From Halictus rubicundus (lineage: Eukaryota > Arthropoda > Insecta > Hymenoptera > Halictidae), in the NCBI RefSeq assembly GCF_050948215.1, contig NW_027488878.1, positions 124,001 to 188,000 of the forward strand: a stretch of DNA of 64,000 nucleotides. Direction: 5' to 3'. A program made the translations under genes and the position numbers. Below are positions 1-13,169 of this stretch, piece after piece (positions within the stretch are counted from its first letter, which is position 1; the number at the start of each line of letters is the position of its first letter). The notes under the pieces are model-generated. The model was not told where the DNA came from and searched no databases. It saw only the letters and a program-made list of their open reading frames with translations.

Positions 1-699
1 TATCCTATCCTATCCTCTATCCTATCCTATCCTCTATCCTATCCTATCCTATCCTCTATCCTATCCTATCCTCTATCATATCCTATCCTCTATCCTATCC
101 TATCCTCTATCCTATCCTATCCGCTATCCTATCCAATCCTATATCCTATTCTCTATCCTATCCTATCCTCTATCCTATCCTATCCTCTATCCTATCCTAT
201 TCTCTATCCTATCCTATCCTCTATCCTATTCTATCCTCTATCCTATCCTATCCTCTATCCTATCCTATCCTCTATCATATCCTATCCTCTATCCTATCCT
301 ATCCTCTATCCTATTCTATCCTCTATCCTATCCAATCCTATATCCTATTCTCTATCCTATCCAATTATATATCCTATTCTCCATCCTATCCTATCCTCTA
401 TCCTATCCTATAACCTATCCTATCCTCTATGCTATCCTATCCTCTATCCTATCCTATCCTATAACCTATCCTATCCTCTATGCTATCCTATCCTCTATCC
501 TATCCTATCCTATTCTCTATCCTATCCTATCCTCTACCCTGTCCTATCCTCTATCCTATCCTATTCTCTATCCTATCCTATCGTTTATCCTATCCTATCC
601 TCTATCCTATCCTATCCTATATCCTATCCTATATTCTATCCTATCCTATCCTCTATCCTATCCTATCCTCTATCCTATCCTATCCTCTATCCTATCCTA

Positions 700-2840
700 T
701 CCTCTACCGTATATTATCCTCTATCCTATCCTATCCTCTACCCTATCCTATCCTCTATCCTATCCTATCCTCTATCCTATCCAATCCTATATCGTATCCT
801 CTATCCTATCCTATCCTCTATCCTATCCTATTCTCTATCCTATCCTATCCTGTATCCTATCCTACCCTCTATCGTATCCTATCCTCTATCCTATCCTATC
901 CTCTATCCTATCCTATTCTCTATCCTATCCTATCCTCTATCCTATCCTATCCTCTATCATATCCTATCCGCTATCCTATCCTATCCTCTAACCTATCCTA
1001 TCCTCTATCCTATCCTATCCTCTATCCTATCCTATCCTCTATCCTATCCTATCCACTATCCTATCCTATCCTCTATCCTATCCTATCCTCTATCCTATCC
1101 TATCCTCTATCCTATTCTATCCTCTATCCTATCCAATCCTATATCCTATTCTCTATCCTATCCTATCCTCTATCGTATCCTATCCTCTATCGTATCCTAT
1201 CCTCTATCCTATCCTATCCTGTATCATATCCTATCCTCTACCCTATCCTATCCTCTATCCTATCCTATCCTCTATCCTATCCTATCCTCTATCCTATCCT
1301 ATCCTATCCGCTATCCTATCCAATCCTATATCCTATTCTCTAACCTATCCTATCCTCTATCCTATCCTATCCTCTATCCTATCCTATTCTCTATCCTATC
1401 CTATCCTCTATCCTATTCTGTCCTCTATCCTATCCTATCCTCTATCCTATCCTATCCTCTATCATATCCTATCCTCTATCCTATCCTATCCTCTATCCTA
1501 TTCTATCCTCTATCCTATCCAATCGTATATCCTATTCTCTATCCTATCCTATCCTCTATCCTATCCTATCCTCTATCCTATCCTATCCTCTATCATATCC
1601 TATCCTCTATCCTATCCTATCCTCTATCCTATCCTATCCGCTATCCTATCCAATCCTATATCCTATTCTCTAACCTATCCTATCCTCTATCCTATCCTAT
1701 CCTCTATCCTATCCTATTCTCTATCCTATCCTATCCTCTATCCTATTCTATCCTCTATCCTATCCAATCGTATATCCTATTCTCTATCCTATCCTATCCT
1801 CTATCCTATCCTATCCTCTATCCTATCCTATCCTCTATCATATCCTATCCTCTATCCTATCCTATCCTCTATCCTATCCTATCCGCTATCCTATCCAATC
1901 CTATATCCTATTCTCTAACCTATCCTATCCTCTATCCTATCCTATCCTCTATCCTATCCTATTCTCTATCCTATCCTATCCTCTATCCTATTCTATCCTC
2001 TATCCTATCCTATCCTCTATCCTATCCTATCCTCTATCATATCCTATCCTCTATCCTATCCTATCCTATCCTCTATCCTATTCTATCCTCTATCCTATCC
2101 AATCTTATATCCTATTCTCTATCCTATCCTATCCTCTATCCTATCCTATCCTCTATCCTATCCTATCCTCTATCCTATCCTATTCTCTATCCTATCCTAT
2201 CCTCTATCCTATTCTATCCTCTATCCTATCCAATCCTATATCCTATTCTCTATCCTATCCTATCCTCTATCGTATCCTATCCTCTATCCTATCCTATCCT
2301 CTACCTTATCCTATCCTCTATCCTATCCTATTCTCTATCCTATCCTATCCTGTATCATATCCTATCCTCTATCCTATCCTATCATCTATCCTATCCTCTA
2401 TTCTATCCAATCCTATCTCCTGTCCTCTATCATATCCTATCCTCTATCCTATCCTATCCTCTATCCTATCCTCCATTCTATCCAATCCTATGTCCTATCC
2501 TCTATCATATCCTATCCTCTATCCTATCCTATCCTCTATCCTATCCTATCCGCTATCCTATCCAATCCTATATCCTATTCTCTATCCTCTAACATATCCT
2601 ATCCGCTATCCTATCCTATCCTCTATCCTATTCTATCCTCTATCCTATCCTCTATCCTATCCTCTATCCTATCCTATCCCCTATCCTATCCTATCCTCTA
2701 TCCTATCCTATCCTCTATCCTATCCTATCCTCTATACTATTCTATCATCTATCCTATCCAATCCTATATCCTATTTTCTATCCTATCCAATCCTATATCC
2801 TATTCTCCATCCTATCCTATCCTCTATCCTATCCTATCCT
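700..2840 (+). repeat. diverged direct duplication, left copy (partner ~6,590-8,340)
   Basis: Rare marker strings recur in the same order in both blocks. ACCGTATATT is at 716 and 6,601. CATATCCTATCCG is at 958 and 6,853. CTCCTGTCC is at 2,417 and 7,880. CTATACTATTC is at 2,732 and 8,263. The offset changes from 5,885 to 5,895, then 5,463, then 5,531. The copies have therefore gained or lost pentamers and blocks of 17-bp units since duplication; the left copy contains extra sub-duplications around 1,640-2,000. This is an older duplication than the ones with constant offset further right. Boundaries are approximate. Confidence 0.7.
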
Positions 2841-5800
2841 CTATCCTATCCTATCCTCTATCCTATCCTATCCTCTATCCTATCCTATCATCTATCCTAT
2901 TCTATCGTTTATCCTTTCCAATCCTCTATCCTATCCTATCCTCTATCGTATCCTATCCTCTATCCTATCCAATCCTCTATCCTATCCTCTATCCTATCCT
3001 CCATCCTATCCTATCCACTATTCTATCCTATCCTCTATCCTATCCTATCCTGTATCATATCATATCCTCTATCCTATCCTATCCTCTATCCTATCCTATC
3101 CACTATCCTATCCTACCCTCAATCCTATCCTATCCTCTATTCTATCCTATCCTCTATCCTATCCTATTCTCTATCCTATCCTATCATCTATCCTATCCTA
3201 TCCTCTATCCTATCCTATCCTCTATCCTATCCTATCCTCTATCCTATCCTATCCTCTATCCTATCCTATCCTCTATCATATCCTATCCTCTATCCTATTC
3301 TATCCTCTATCCTATCCAATCCTATATCCTATTCTCTATCCTATCCTATCCTCTATCCTATCCTATCCTCTATCCTATCATATCCTCTATCCTATCCTAT
3401 CCTCTATCCTACCCTATCCACTATCCTATCGTACCCTCAATCCTATCCTATCCTCTATCCTATCCTATCCTCTATCCTATCCTATTCTCTATCCTATCCT
3501 ATCCTCTATCCTATCCTATCCTCTATCCTATCCTATCCTCTATCCTATCCTATCCTCTATCCTATCCTATCCTCTATCCTATCCTATCCTCTAACATATC
3601 CTATCCGCTATCCTATCCTATCCTCCAGCCTATCCTATCCTCAACCTATCCTATCCTCTATCCTATCCTATCCTCTATCCTATCCTATCTCTATCCTACC
3701 CTATCCTCTATCCTATCCTATCCTCTAACATATCCTATCCGCTATACTATCCTATCCTCTATCCTATTCTATCCTCTATCCTATCCAATCCTATATCGTA
3801 TCCTCTATCCTATCCTATCCTCTATCCTATCCTATCCACTATCCTATCCTATCCTCTATCCTATCCTATCCTCTATCCTATCCTATCCTCTATCCTATCC
3901 TGTGCTCTAAGATATCCGATCCGCTATCCTATCCTATCCTCTATCGTATCCTATCCTCTATCCTATCCTATCCTCTATCATATCCTATCCTCTATCCTAT
4001 CCTATCCTCTATCCTATCCTATCCGCTATCCTATCCAATCCTATATCCTATTCTCTATCCTATCCTATCCTCTATCCTATCCTATCCTCTATCCTATCCT
4101 ATCCTCTATCCTATTCTATCCTCTGTCCTAGCCAATCCTATATCCTATTCTCTATCCTATCCTATCCTCTATCGTATCCTATCCTCTATCCTATCCTATC
4201 CTCTATCCTATCCTATCCTCTATCCTATCCTATCATCTATCCTATTCTATCGTTTATCCTTTCCTATCCTCTATCCTATCCTATCCTCTATCGTATCCTA
4301 TCCTCTATCCTATCCTATCCTCTATCCTATCCTATCCTCTATCCTATCCTATCCTCTATCCTATCCTATCCTCTATCCTATCCTATCCTCTATCCTATCC
4401 TATCCTCTATCCTATCCTATCCTCTAACATATCCTATCCGCTATCCTATCCTATCCTCCAGCCTATCCTATCCTCAACCTATCCTATCCTCTATCCTATC
4501 CTATCCTCTATCCTATCCTATCTCTATCCTACCCTATCCTCTATCCTATCCTATCCTCTAACATATCCTATCCTCTATCCTATCCTATCCTCTATCCTAT
4601 TCTATCCTCTATCCTATCCTATCCTCTATCCTATCTTATCCTCTAAGATATCCGATCCGCTATCCTATCCTATCCTCTAACGTATCCTATCCTCTATCCT
4701 ATCCTATCCTCTATCATATCCTATCCTCTATCCTATCCTATCCTCTATCCTATCCTATCCGCTATCCTATCCAATCCTATATCCTATTCTCTATCCTATC
4801 CTATCCTCTATCGTATCCTATCCTCTATCCTATCCTATCCTCTATCCTATCCTATCCTCTATCCTATCCTATCCTCTGCCCTATCCTATCTTCTAACATA
4901 TCCGATCCGCTATCCTATCCTATCCTCTATCGTATCCTATCCTCTATCCTATCCTATCCTCTATCATATCCTATCCTCTATCCTATCCTATTCTCTATCC
5001 TATCCTATCCGCTATCCTATCCAATCCTATATCCTATTCTCTATCCTATCCTATCCTCTATCGTATCCTATCCTCTATCCTATCCTATCCTCTATCCTAT
5101 CCTATCCTCTATCCTATCCTATCCTCTATCATATCCTATCCTCTATCCTATCCTATCCTCTATCCTATCCTATCGTTTATCCTTTCCTATCCTCTATCCT
5201 ATCCTGTCCTCTATCGTATCCTATCCTCTATCCTATCCTATCCTCTATCCTATCCTCTATCCTATCCTCTATCCTATCCTCTATCCTATCCTATCCACTA
5301 TTCTATCCTATCCTCTATCCTATCCTATCCTCTATCCTATCATATCCTCTATCCTATCCACTATCCTATCGTACCCTCAATCCTATCCTATCTTCTATCC
5401 TATCCTATCCTCTATCCTATCCTATTCTCTATCCTATCCTATCCTCTATCCTATCCTATCCTCTATCCTATCCTATCCTCTATCCTATCCTATCCTATTC
5501 TCTATCCTATCCTATCCTCTATCCTATCCTATCCTCTATCCTATCCTATACTCTATCCTATCCTATCCTCTATCCTATCCTATCCTCTATCCTATCCTAT
5601 CCTCTATCCTATCCTATCCTCTATCCTATTCTATCCTCCATCCTATCCAATCCTATATCCTATTCTCCATCCTATCCTATCCTCTATCGTATCCTATCCT
5701 CTATCGTATCCTATCCTCTATCCTATCCTATCCTGTATCATATCCTATCCTCTACCCTATCCTATCCTCTATCCTATCCTATCCGCTATCCTATCCAATC

Positions 5801-6589
5801 CTATATCCTATTCTCTATCCTATCCTATCCTCTACCCTATCCTATCCTCTATCCTATCCTATTCTCTATCCTATCCTATCCTGCATCATATCCTATCCTC
5901 TATCCTATCCTATCCTCTATCATATCCTATCCTCTATCCTATCCTATCCTCTATCCTATCCTTTCCGCTATCCTATCCAATCCTATATCCTATTCTCTAA
6001 CCTATCCTATCCTCTATCCTATCCTATCCTCTATCCTATCCTATTCTCTATCCTATCCTATCCTCTATCCTATTCCATCCTCTATCCTATCCTATCCTCT
6101 ATCCTATCCTATCCTCTATCATATCCTATCCTCTATCCTATCCTATCCTCTATCCTATTCTATCCTCTATCCTATCCAATCGTATATCCTATTCTCTATC
6201 CTATCCTATCCTGTATCATATCCTATCCTCTATCCTATCCTATCCTCTATCCTATCCTATCCTCTATCCTATCCTATCCTCTATCCTATCCTATCCTCTA
6301 TCCTATCCTATCCTCTACCGTATATTATCCTCTATCCTATCCTATCCTCTACCCTATCCTATCCTCTATCCTATCCTATCCTCTATCCTATCCTATCCTC
6401 TATCCTATTCTCTATCCTATCCTATCCTCTATCCTATCCTATCCTCTATCCTATCCTATTCTCTATCCTATCCTATCCTCTATCCTATTCTATCCTCTAT
6501 CCTATCCTATCCTCTATCCTCTCCTATCCTCTATCATATGCTATCCTCTATCCTATCCTATCCTCTATCCTATCCTATCCTCTATCCTA

Positions 6590-8340
6590 TCCTATCCTCT
6601 ACCGTATATTATCCTCTATCCTATCCTATCCTCTACCCTATCCTATCCTCTATCCTATCCTATCCTCTATCCTATCCAATCCTATATCGTATCCTCTATC
6701 CTATCCTATCCTCTATCCTATCCTATTCTCTATCCTACCCTATCCTGTATCCTATCCTACCCTCTATCGTATCCTATCCTCTATCCTATCCTATCCTCTA
6801 TCCTAACCTATTCTCTATCCTATCCTATCCTCTATCCTATCCTATCCTCTATCATATCCTATCCGCTATCCTATCCTATCCTCTAACCTATCCTATCCTC
6901 TATCCTATCCTATCCTCTATCCTATCCTATCCTCTATCCTATCCTATCCACTATCCTATCCTATCCTCTATACTATCCTATCCTCTATCCTATCCTATCA
7001 ACTATCCTATTCTATCCTCCATCCTATCCAATCCTATATCCTATTCTCCATCCTATCCTATCCTCTATCGTATCCTATCCTCTATCGTATCCTATCCTCT
7101 ATCCTATCCTATCCTGTATCATATCCTATCCTCTACCCTATCCTATCCTCTATCCTATCCTATCCGCTATCCTATCCAATCCTATATCCTATTCTCTATC
7201 CTATCCTATCCTCTACCCTATCCTATCCTCTATCCTATCCTATTCTCTATCCTATCCTATCCTGTATCATATCCTATCCTCTATCCTATCCTATCCTCTA
7301 TCATATCCTATCCTCTATCCTATCCTATCCTCTATCCTATCCTATCCGCTATCCTATCCAATCCTATATCCTATTCTCTAACCTATCCTATCCTCTATCC
7401 TATCCTTTCCTCTATCCTATCCTATTCTCTATCCTATCCTATCCTCTATCCTATTCTATCCTCTATCCTATCCTATCCTCTATCCTATCCTATCCTCTAT
7501 CATATCCTATCCTCTATCCTATCCTATCCTATCCTCTATCCTATTCTATCCTCTATCCTATCCAATCTTATATCCTATTCTCTATCCTATCCTATCCTCT
7601 ATCCTATCCTATCCTCTATCCTATCCTATCCTCTATCCTATCCTATTCTCTATCCTATCCTATCCTCTATCCTATTCTATCCTCTATCCTATCCAATCCT
7701 ATATCCTATTCTCTATCCTATCCTATCCTCTATCGTATCCTATCCTCTATCCTATCCTATCCTCTACCTTATCCTATCCTCTATCCTATCCTATTCTCTA
7801 TCCTATCCTATCCTGTATCATATCCTATCCTCTATCCTATCCTATCATCTATCCTATCCTCTATTCTATCCAATCCTATCTCCTGTCCTCTATCATATCC
7901 TATCCTCTATCCTATCCTATCCTCTATCCTATCCTCCATTCTATCCAATCCTATATCCTATCCTCTATCATATCCTATCCTCTATCCTATCCTATCCTCT
8001 ATCCTATCCTATCCGCTATCCTATCCAATCCTATATCCTATTTTCTATCCTCTAACATATCCTATCCGCTATCCTATCCTATCCTCTATCCTATTCTATC
8101 CTCTATCCTATCCTCTATCCTATCCTCTATCCTATCCTATCCCCTATCCTATCCTATCCTCTATCCTATCCTATCCTCTATCCTATCCTATCCTCTATCC
8201 TATCCTATCCTCTATCCTATCCTATCCTCTATCATATCCTATCCTCTATCCTATCCTATCCTCTATACTATTCTATCATCTATCCTATCCAATCCTATAT
8301 CCTATTTTCTATCCTATCCAATCCTATATCCTATTCTCCA
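6590..8340 (+). repeat. diverged direct duplication, right copy (partner ~700-2,840)
   Basis: Right-hand partner of the block near the window start, matched through the marker strings at 6,601, 6,853, 7,880 and 8,263. It is about 420 bp shorter in its middle than the left copy. It contains an open plus frame of 505 codons that is only repeat read-through. Boundaries are approximate. Confidence 0.7.
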
Positions 8341-10690
8341 TCCTATCCCATCCTCTATCCTATCCTATCCTCTATCCTATCCTATCCTATCCTCTATCCT
8401 ATCCTATCCTCTATCATATCCTATCCTCTATCCTATCCTATCCTCTATCCTATCCTATCCGCTATCCTATCCAATCCTATATCCTATTCTCTATCCTATC
8501 CTATCCTCTATCCTATCCTATTCTCTATCCTATCCTATCCTCTATCCTATCCTATCCTCTATCCTATCCTATCCTCTATCCTATCCTATCCTCTACCGTA
8601 TATTATCCTCTATCCTATCCTATCCTCTATCCTATCCTATCCTCTACCCTATCCTATCCTCTATCCTATCCTATCCTCTATCCTATCCAATCCTATATCG
8701 TATCCTCTATCCTATCCTATCCTCTATCGTATCCTATCCTCTATCCTATCCAATCCACTATCCTATCCTATCCTCTATCCTATCCTCTATCCTATCCTAT
8801 CCTCTATCCTATCCTATCCTCTATCCTATCCTATCATCTATCCTATTCTATCGTTTATCCTTTCCAATCCTCTATCCTATCCTATCCTCTATCGTATCCT
8901 ATCCTCTATCATATCCTATCCGCTATCCTATCCTATCCTCTAACCTATCCTATCCTCTATCCTATCCTATCCTCTATCCTATCCTATCCTCTATCCTATC
9001 CTATCCACTATCCTATCCTATCCTCTATACTATCCTATCCTCTATCCTATCCTATCCTCTATCCTATTCTATCCTCCATCCTATCCAATCCTATATCCTA
9101 TTCTCCATCCTATCCTATCCTCTATCGTATCCTATCCTCTATCATATCCTATCCTCTATCCTATCCTATCCTCTATCCTATCCTATCCGCTATCCTATCC
9201 AATCCTATATCCTATTCTCTATCCTATCCTATCCTCTATCCTATCCTATTCTCTATCCTATCCTATCCTCTATCCTATCCTATCCTCTATCCTATCCTAT
9301 CCTCTATCCTATCCTATCCTCTACCGTATATTATCCTCTATCCTATCCTATCCTCTATCCTATCCTATCCTCTACCCTATCCTATCCTCTATCCTATCCT
9401 ATCCTCTATCCTATCCAATCCTATATCGTATCCTCTATCCTATCCTATCCTCTATCGTATCCTATCCTCTATCCTATCCAATCCACTATCCTATCCTATC
9501 CTCTATCCTATCCTCTATCCTATCCTATCCTCTATCCTATCCTATCCTCTATCCTATCCTATCATCTATCCTATTCTATCGTTTATCCTTTCCAATCCTC
9601 TATCCTATCCTATCCTCTATCGTATCCTATCCTCTATCATATCCTATCCGCTATCCTATCCTATCCTCTAACCTATCCTATCCTCTATCCTATCCTATCC
9701 TCTATCCTATCCTATCCTCTATCCTATCCTATCCACTATCCTATCCTATCCTCTATACTGTCCTATCCTCTATCCTATCCTATCCTCTATACTATTCTAT
9801 CATCTATCCTATCCAATCCTATATCCTATTTTCTATCCTATCCAATCCTATATCCTATTCTCCATCCTATCCCATCCTCTATCCTATCCTATCCTCTATC
9901 CTATCCTATCCTATCCTCTATCCTATCCTATCCTCTATCATATCCTATCCTCTATCCTATCCTATCCTCTATCCTATCCTATCCGCTATCCTATCCAATC
10001 CTATATCCTATTCTCTATCCTATCCTATCCTCTATCCTATCCTATTCTCTATCCTATCCTATCCTCTATCCTATCCTATCCTCTATCCTATCCTATCCTC
10101 TATCCTATCCTATCCTCTACCGTATATTATCCTCTATCCTATCCTATCCTCTATCCTATCCTATCCTCTACCCTATCCTATCCTCTATCCTATCCTATCC
10201 TCTATCCTATCCAATCCTATATCGTATCCTCTATCCTATCCTATCCTCTATCGTATCCTATCCTCTATCCTATCCAATCCACTATCCTATCCTATCCTCT
10301 ATCCTATCCTCTATCCTATCCTATCCTCTATCCTATCCTATCCTCTATCCTATCCTATCATCTATCCTATTCTATCGTTTATCCTTTCCAATCCTCTATC
10401 CTATCCTATCCTCTATCGTATCCTATCCTCTATCATATCCTATCCGCTATCCTATCCTATCCTCTAACCTATCCTATCCTCTATCCTATCCTATCCTCTA
10501 TCCTATCCTATCCTCTATCCTATCCTATCCACTATCCTATCCTATCCTCTATACTATCCTATCCTCTATCCTATCCTATCCTCTATCCTATTCTATCCTC
10601 CATCCTATCCAATCCTATATCCTATTCTCCATCCTATCCTATCCTCTATCGTATCCTATCCTCTATCGTATCCTATCCTCTATCCTATCC
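8263..10690 (+). repeat. higher-order repeat, 728 + 796 bp (1,524-bp dimer)
   Basis: Markers recur with fixed spacing. ACCGTATATT is at 8,595, 9,323 and 10,119; the GTTTATCCTTTCC variant is at 8,853, 9,581 and 10,377. Both series give 728 then 796 bp, a difference of 68 bp, or four 17-bp units. CTATACTATTC at 8,263 and 9,787 gives the sum, 1,524 bp. This is a genuine HOR layered on the 17-bp unit. The 1,524-bp match runs about 8,263-9,160 against 9,787-10,690. Confidence 0.85.
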
Positions 10691-11465
10691 TATCCTGTAT
10701 CATATCCTATCCTCTACCCTATCCTATCCTCTATCCTATCCTATCCGCTATCCTATCCAATCCTATATCCTATTCTCTATCCTATCCTATCCTCTACCCT
10801 ATCCTATCCTCTATCCTATCCTATTCTCTATCCTATCCTATCCTGTATCATATCCTATCCTCTATCCTATCCTATCCGCTATCCTATCCAATCCTATATC
10901 CTATTCTCTATCCTCTAACATATCCTATCCGCTATCCTATCCTATCCTCTATCCTATTCTATCCTCTATCCTATCCTCTATCCTATCCTCTATCCTATCC
11001 TATCCCCTATCCTATCATATCCTCTATCCTATCCTATCCTCTATCCTATCCTATCCTCTATCCTATCCTATCCTCTATCCTATCCTATCCTCTATCATAT
11101 CCTATCCTCTATCCTATCCTATCCGCTATCCTGTCCTATCCTCTATCCTATCCTATCCTCTATCATATCATATCCTCTATCCTATCCTATCGTTTATCCT
11201 ATCCTATCCTCTATCCTATCCTATCCTCTATCCTATCCTATCCTCTATCCTATTCTATCGTTTATCCTTTCCTATCCTCTATCCTATCCTATCCTCTATC
11301 CTATCCTATCCTCTACCGTATATTATCCTCTATCCTATCCTATCCTCTACCCTATCCTATCCTCTATCCTATCCTATCCTCTATCATATCATATCCTCTA
11401 TCCTATCCTATCCTCTATCCTGTCCTATCCACTATCCTATCCTACCCTCAATCCTAGCCTATCCT

Positions 11466-12100
11466 CTAGGCTATCCTATCCTCTATCCTATCCTATTCTC
11501 TATCCTATCCTATCCTCTACCCTATCCTATCCTCTATCCTATCCTATCCTCTATCCTATCCTATCCTCTATCCTATCCTATCCTCTATCATATCCTATCC
11601 TCTATCCTATCTTATCCTGTATCCTATTCTATCCTCTATCCTATCCAATCCTATATCCTATTCTCTATCCTATCCTATCCTCTATCCTAACCTATCCTCT
11701 ATCCTATCATATCCTCTATCCTATCCTATCCTCTATCCTACCCTATCCACTATCCTATCGTACCCTCAATCCTATCCTATCCTCTATCCTATCCTATCCT
11801 CTATCCTATCCTATTCTCTATCCTATCCTATCCTCTATCCTATCCTATCCTCTATCCTATCCTATCCTCTATCCTATCCTATCCTCTATCCTATCCTATC
11901 CTCTAACATATCCTATCCGCTATCCTATCCTATCCTCTATCCTATCCTATCCTCAACCTATCCTATCCTCTATCCTATCCTATGCTCTATCCTATCCTAT
12001 CTCTATCCTATCCTATCCTCTATCCTATCCTATCCTCTATCCTATCCTATCCTCTATCCTATCCTATCCTCTAAGATATCCGATCCGCTATCCTATCCTA
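11466..12100 (+). repeat. 1,704-bp offset duplication, left copy, ending at the retroelement
   Basis: The rare strings CTAGGCTATCC (11,466) and CTAAGATATCCGATCCGC (12,071) recur at 13,170 and 13,775, both offset by exactly 1,704 bp. The sequence between them matches with compensating 17-bp unit differences. The left copy is interrupted at 12,100 by the poly(T) of the retroelement; the right copy continues uninterrupted through the equivalent point near 13,804. Confidence 0.8.
12083..12100 (+). repeat. target-site duplication, left copy (18 bp)
   Basis: ATCCGCTATCCTATCCTA lies directly before the poly(T) and is repeated exactly at 12,386-12,403, directly after the element. It contains the CCGC variant, which is uncommon in the array, so the match is more informative than a match of plain repeat units. 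Adding the ambiguous T makes it 19 bp. Confidence 0.75.
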
Positions 12101-12117
12101 TTTTTTTTTTTTTTTTT

Positions 12118-12180
12118 CCGAGGAGGTAATCTCGTTACGGATACCCGAACCCCCCCGGGGGGGGGGGGTCCGGGTTATGT
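12118..12180 (-). other. C7G12-centred hairpin in retroelement 3' UTR
   Basis: C7 (12,150-12,156) is followed directly by G12 (12,157-12,168). The flanks extend the pairing: ACCCGAACCCC on the left against GGGGTCCGGGT on the right pair with one G-U-type mismatch. The result is a strong GC stem close to the poly(A). The long G and C homopolymers are also where sequencing length errors are most likely. Confidence 0.6.
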
Positions 12181-12220
12181 GGGACTCCTCGGCTGGTTGG
12201 TGCAACGCCGAGTATACCCA
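12181..12220 (-). other. CTCGGC/GCCGAG stem-loop in retroelement 3' UTR
   Basis: A perfect 6-bp stem, CTCGGC at 12,188-12,193 and GCCGAG at 12,207-12,212, has a 13-nt loop. Flanking GGGA..CC and TATACCC extend it imperfectly toward TGGG/CCCA pairing. 3'-terminal stem-loops are commonly recognised by the reverse transcriptase of some LINE families; that role here is inference. Confidence 0.55.
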
Positions 12221-12300
12221 CTAACTCCTCCCCGTCCGTCCCTAGACTCCTGGGGGCACCCGTGCTCTGCGCGCGCATGTCAATCCGGTGTGCCCCCGCC

Positions 12301-12384
12301 TTAGCATACCACCCAGGGGGGGACGCGGCTACCTCCCGTACCTACTCTATCCGAAGGCACCACGCAACGGACGACGTGGCGCCT
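12301..12384 (-). pseudogene. C-terminal reverse-transcriptase ORF remnant (27 codons + stop)
   Basis: On the minus strand an open frame enters at the truncated 5' end (12,384) and runs 27 codons to a TAA at 12,303-12,301. The peptide is basic and V/G/P-rich and ends PPWVVC. It has no start codon, so if real it is the tail of a longer upstream ORF lost by 5' truncation, presumably ORF2. At this length no domain can be recognised. The assignment rests on position (just upstream of a 3' UTR and poly(A)) and codon-like composition, and could be chance. Confidence 0.35.
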
Positions 12385-12385
12385 T

Positions 12386-12403
12386 ATCCGCTATCCTATC
12401 CTA
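12386..12403 (+). repeat. target-site duplication, right copy (18 bp)
   Basis: Exact copy of 12,083-12,100 at the 5' end of the minus-strand element. The base before it is T here and G on the left, so the duplication ends there. Plain array resumes immediately after. Confidence 0.75.
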
Positions 12404-13169
12404 TCCTCTATCCTATCCTATCCTCTATCCTATCCTATCCTCTACCGTATATTATCCTCTATCCTATCCTATCCTCTACCCTATCCTATCCTCTATCCTA
12501 TCCTATCCTCTATCCTATCCTATCCTCTACCCTATCCTATCCTCTATCCTATCCTATCCTCTATCCTATCCAATCCTATATCGTATCCTCTATCCTATCC
12601 TATCCTCTATCCTATCCTATTCTCTATCCTATCCTATCCTGTATCCTATCCTACCCTCTATCGTATCCTATCCTCTATCCTATCCTATCCTCTATCTTAT
12701 CCTATTCTCTATCCTATCCTATCCTCTATCCTATCCTATCCTCTATCCTATCCTATCCTCTATCCTATTCTATCCTCTGTCCTAGCCAATCCTATATCCT
12801 ATTCTCTATCCTATCCTATCCTCTATCGTATCCTATCCTCTATCCTATCCAATCCACTATCCTATCCTATCCTCTATCCTATCCTATCCTCTATCCTATC
12901 CTATCCTCTATCCTATCCTATCATCTATCCTATTCTATCGTTTATCGTTTCCTATCCTCTATCCTATCCTATCCTCTATCGTATCCTATCCTCTATCCTA
13001 TCCTATCCTCTATCCTATCCTCTATCCTATCCTCCATCCTATCCTATCCACTATTCTATCCTATCCTCTATCCTATCCTATCCTCTATCATATCATATCC
13101 TCTATCCTATCCTATCCTCTATCCTATCCTATCCACTATCCTATCCTACCCTCAATCCTATCCTATCCT

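Larger units (their letters stand above)
1..12100 (+). repeat. 17-bp minisatellite array, left segment
   Basis: Continuous tandem array of TATCCTATCCTATCCTC. Seen variants are 12-bp units with two pentamers, 22-bp units with four, TATCA or TATCG first pentamers, TATTC in place of TATCC before the TC, and a marker string in which CCGC is followed about 10 bp later by CCAATCCTATATCC. The plus strand is nearly devoid of G; each G is a variant. There are no stops in the perfect unit in any plus frame, so the long plus-strand open frames here (for example 480-1,343 and 6,538-8,055) are repeat artefacts with a 17-residue period. The minus strand carries TAG in every pentamer step and is closed. No gene, promoter or RNA is seen in this stretch. 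Confidence 0.97.
12101..12385 (-). mobile_element. 5'-truncated non-LTR retroelement 3' end, R1-clade-like
   Basis: Read on the minus strand, this 285-bp GC-rich island ends in a 17-nt poly(A) (T17 at 12,101-12,117) and is flanked by an 18-bp direct repeat, the hallmarks of target-primed reverse transcription with 5' truncation. It holds a 27-codon C-terminal open frame ending at 12,301, then a 3' UTR of about 180 nt with two stem-loops and no AATAAA before the tail. The stretch AGTTAGTGGGTA, then a CTCGGC hairpin, then GAGTCCCACATAACC resembles 3' UTRs of insect R1-clade elements as I remember them. That family call is recognition from memory, not a search. A SINE or another LINE clade remains possible. 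Its base composition (G/C homopolymers, CpG-rich) contrasts sharply with the array. Confidence 0.75.

Noticed and set aside
12101..12385. Processed pseudogene of a host gene
   Set aside because: GC-rich hairpinned 3' UTR with no AATAAA and no recognisable host protein; a LINE 3' end fits better, though not proven.
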